From NCBI GenBank assembly GCA_963601915.1, contig CAVCGL010000024.1:1-34816 (forward strand): a stretch of DNA of 34,816 nucleotides, in the 5' to 3' direction. Of the stretch, positions 34,197 through 34,816 are shown one piece after another (the stretch's first letter is position 1; each line of letters starts with the position of its first letter). Under the pieces are notes generated by a model. That model searched no databases. It was not told the DNA's origin and saw only the letters and a program-made list of their open reading frames with translations. The stretch comes from Butyricicoccus_A sp963601915 (GTDB lineage Bacteria; Bacillota; Clostridia; Oscillospirales; Butyricicoccaceae). Made by a program: the position numbers and the translations under genes.

Positions 34197-34517
34197 CTAA
34201 GCAGCCTTGAGAACAACCTTTTTCTCTTTCCGATTAGTTTTTAAAGTGTCGATGTTGGCCGTGATGGTAGTAATTTCAGCAGCCAGAGAGACGAGGGCAA
34301 TATTAGTTCTTGTCATCATTTGGCATACTTCTCCATCTATGCAAGCAAACATTTCTCTCATCGGAGTAAATCGGCAAGGCCAATTATCAAGCTCAAACAA
34401 TTCAGATTTTTTGTTCGGTACATCTGGCTCATTAGAAGCTACAATCTTGCTCAAGTATTTCATCTCCAACAAATATAGGGTACCCAATGCATAAAGAACA
34501 TTCTTTTGATTGGCCAT
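34197..34517 (-). CDS. Small hypothetical protein, possibly a gene remnant
   Basis: This 106-codon frame from ATG 34517 has no clear ribosome site. I do not recognise the product. It has a hydrophilic, coiled-coil-like C-terminal half (ITTITANIDTLKTNRKEKKV). The frame continues past its TAG (34197-34199) as KELTKLEAKKAEAENVVKII for 30 codons with similar Lys/Glu/Ala-rich content. Shifting by one base at the AAAA run then leads into the first codons of the HTH gene. This looks like a decayed longer coiled-coil gene rather than a short functional one. Confidence 0.4.
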   Translation of the reverse strand: MANQKNVLYALGTLYLLEMKYLSKIVASNEPDVPNKKSELFELDNWPCRFTPMREMFACIDGEVCQMMTRTNIALVSLAAEITTITANIDTLKTNRKEKKVVLKAA

Positions 34518-34548
34518 CTATATATTCGCATATCGACTGTGTTTAATT

Positions 34549-34760
34549 TTACAAAATCCATCCCAATGTGCAATAATCGTTCATATTTTTTTGATCACCA
34601 GAGGAAAACCCACAATACATTTTAAAGAAATTATCTAATTCTACTCCAATTGATTGTAACACAAGAGCATATTCATTAGAAAAAGTTCCCGCATTTTGCT
34701 AATCCAACTCGACGTAATTCAATGTGTTTTTGAATTTTTCTTCTAGCAGAGGTGTAAATC
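34549..34760 (-). pseudogene. Eroded coding remnant, hypothetical
   Basis: The minus strand reads, in one frame, LLEEKFKNTLNYVELD, then TAG (34699-34701), then QNAGTFSNEYALVLQSIGVE and LDNFFKMYCGFSSGDQKNMN, ending at TAA (34549-34551). The residue pattern is protein-like on both sides of the TAG, and other stops lie just upstream. This suggests a dead gene of a hypothetical family. I cannot assign a function. Confidence 0.35.
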
Positions 34761-34762
34761 AC

Positions 34763-34816
34763 ATGAAGAAAAAATTGGATTGGTTCGATGAAAACTATAA
34801 TTGGAATGTAATATCC
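34763..34816 (+). CDS. Possible start of a plus-strand gene cut by the window edge
   Basis: An ATG at 34763 follows AGAGGTG by eight bases and opens a frame of 18 codons to the window end (MKKKLDWFDENYNWNVIS). The ribosome site and codon make-up are plausible, but the segment is too short to identify. Confidence 0.3.
   Translation, partial: MKKKLDWFDENYNWNVIS

Noticed and set aside
678..34517. TGA or TAG used as sense codons (in-frame stops in the binding protein and in the right-end frames)
   Set aside because: Intact genes here end in TGA, TAG and TAA and use TGG for Trp throughout, and there is no consistent recoding.
1..34816. CRISPR arrays, tRNA or rRNA genes, or complete insertion sequences
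   Set aside because: I saw no regularly spaced repeats, cloverleaf sequences, rRNA stretches or transposase motifs.

Overview
The window looks like a chromosomal segment from a gut-type Firmicute of class Clostridia (Oscillospirales-like). The grounds are strong AGGAGG-type ribosome sites, a type-2 (Firmicutes) GalT, a YesM/YesN-type two-component system, a PcrA with the Gram-positive Tudor-like tail, and a sortase-anchored SpaA/Cna-B adhesin. I cannot name the genus. Almost everything is on the minus strand. The only well-supported plus-strand gene is an AraC regulator. A 10-N assembly gap (4030-4039) and several frame breaks suggest a draft or metagenome assembly, so each broken gene below may be either real decay or sequence error.

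Layout in window order. 1-580: start of a secreted alpha/beta-hydrolase-like protein that runs off the left edge. 678-5269: operon (transcribed right to left) of sensor kinase, response regulator and solute-binding protein with no ABC permease, i.e. a sugar-sensing three-component arrangement. The kinase is broken by a homopolymer frameshift and the N gap. The binding-protein gene has an in-frame TGA at codon 4. 5420-7834: PcrA helicase with its own terminator. 8065-18293: lactose/galactose operon, in transcription order galK, galE, galT, galM, ROK sugar kinase, lacZ and a GPH-family sugar symporter, divergent from the AraC-type regulator (18376-19251). lacZ and the ROK kinase each carry an apparent deletion plus frameshift, while galK, galE, galT, galM and the transporter are intact.

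19675-25546: one very large (about 1,950 codons) cell-wall-anchored surface protein, now in three reading-frame pieces. It has a signal peptide, two tandem copies of an unrecognised module, InlB-like and SpaA/Cna-B-like regions, and a C-terminal LPTAG sorting signal.

25891-33068: nucleotide-sugar genes that build GDP-mannose and GDP-L-fucose (manA, a phosphohexomutase, manC, gmd, fcl) plus an unassigned glycosyltransferase between gmd and fcl. A terminator between fcl and manC splits them into two groups.

33230-34816: accessory-looking right end with a helix-turn-helix protein of unknown function and short, partly eroded reading frames.

How the genes fit together: the symporter would import lactose or another galactoside and LacZ would split it. 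GalM, GalK, GalT and GalE would convert galactose to glucose-1-phosphate, and the phosphohexomutase could link that to glucose-6-phosphate. ManA, the mutase and ManC feed GDP-mannose to Gmd and Fcl for surface glycans. If the lesions are real, beta-galactoside cleavage is lost while the Leloir pathway remains, which would fit use of free galactose.
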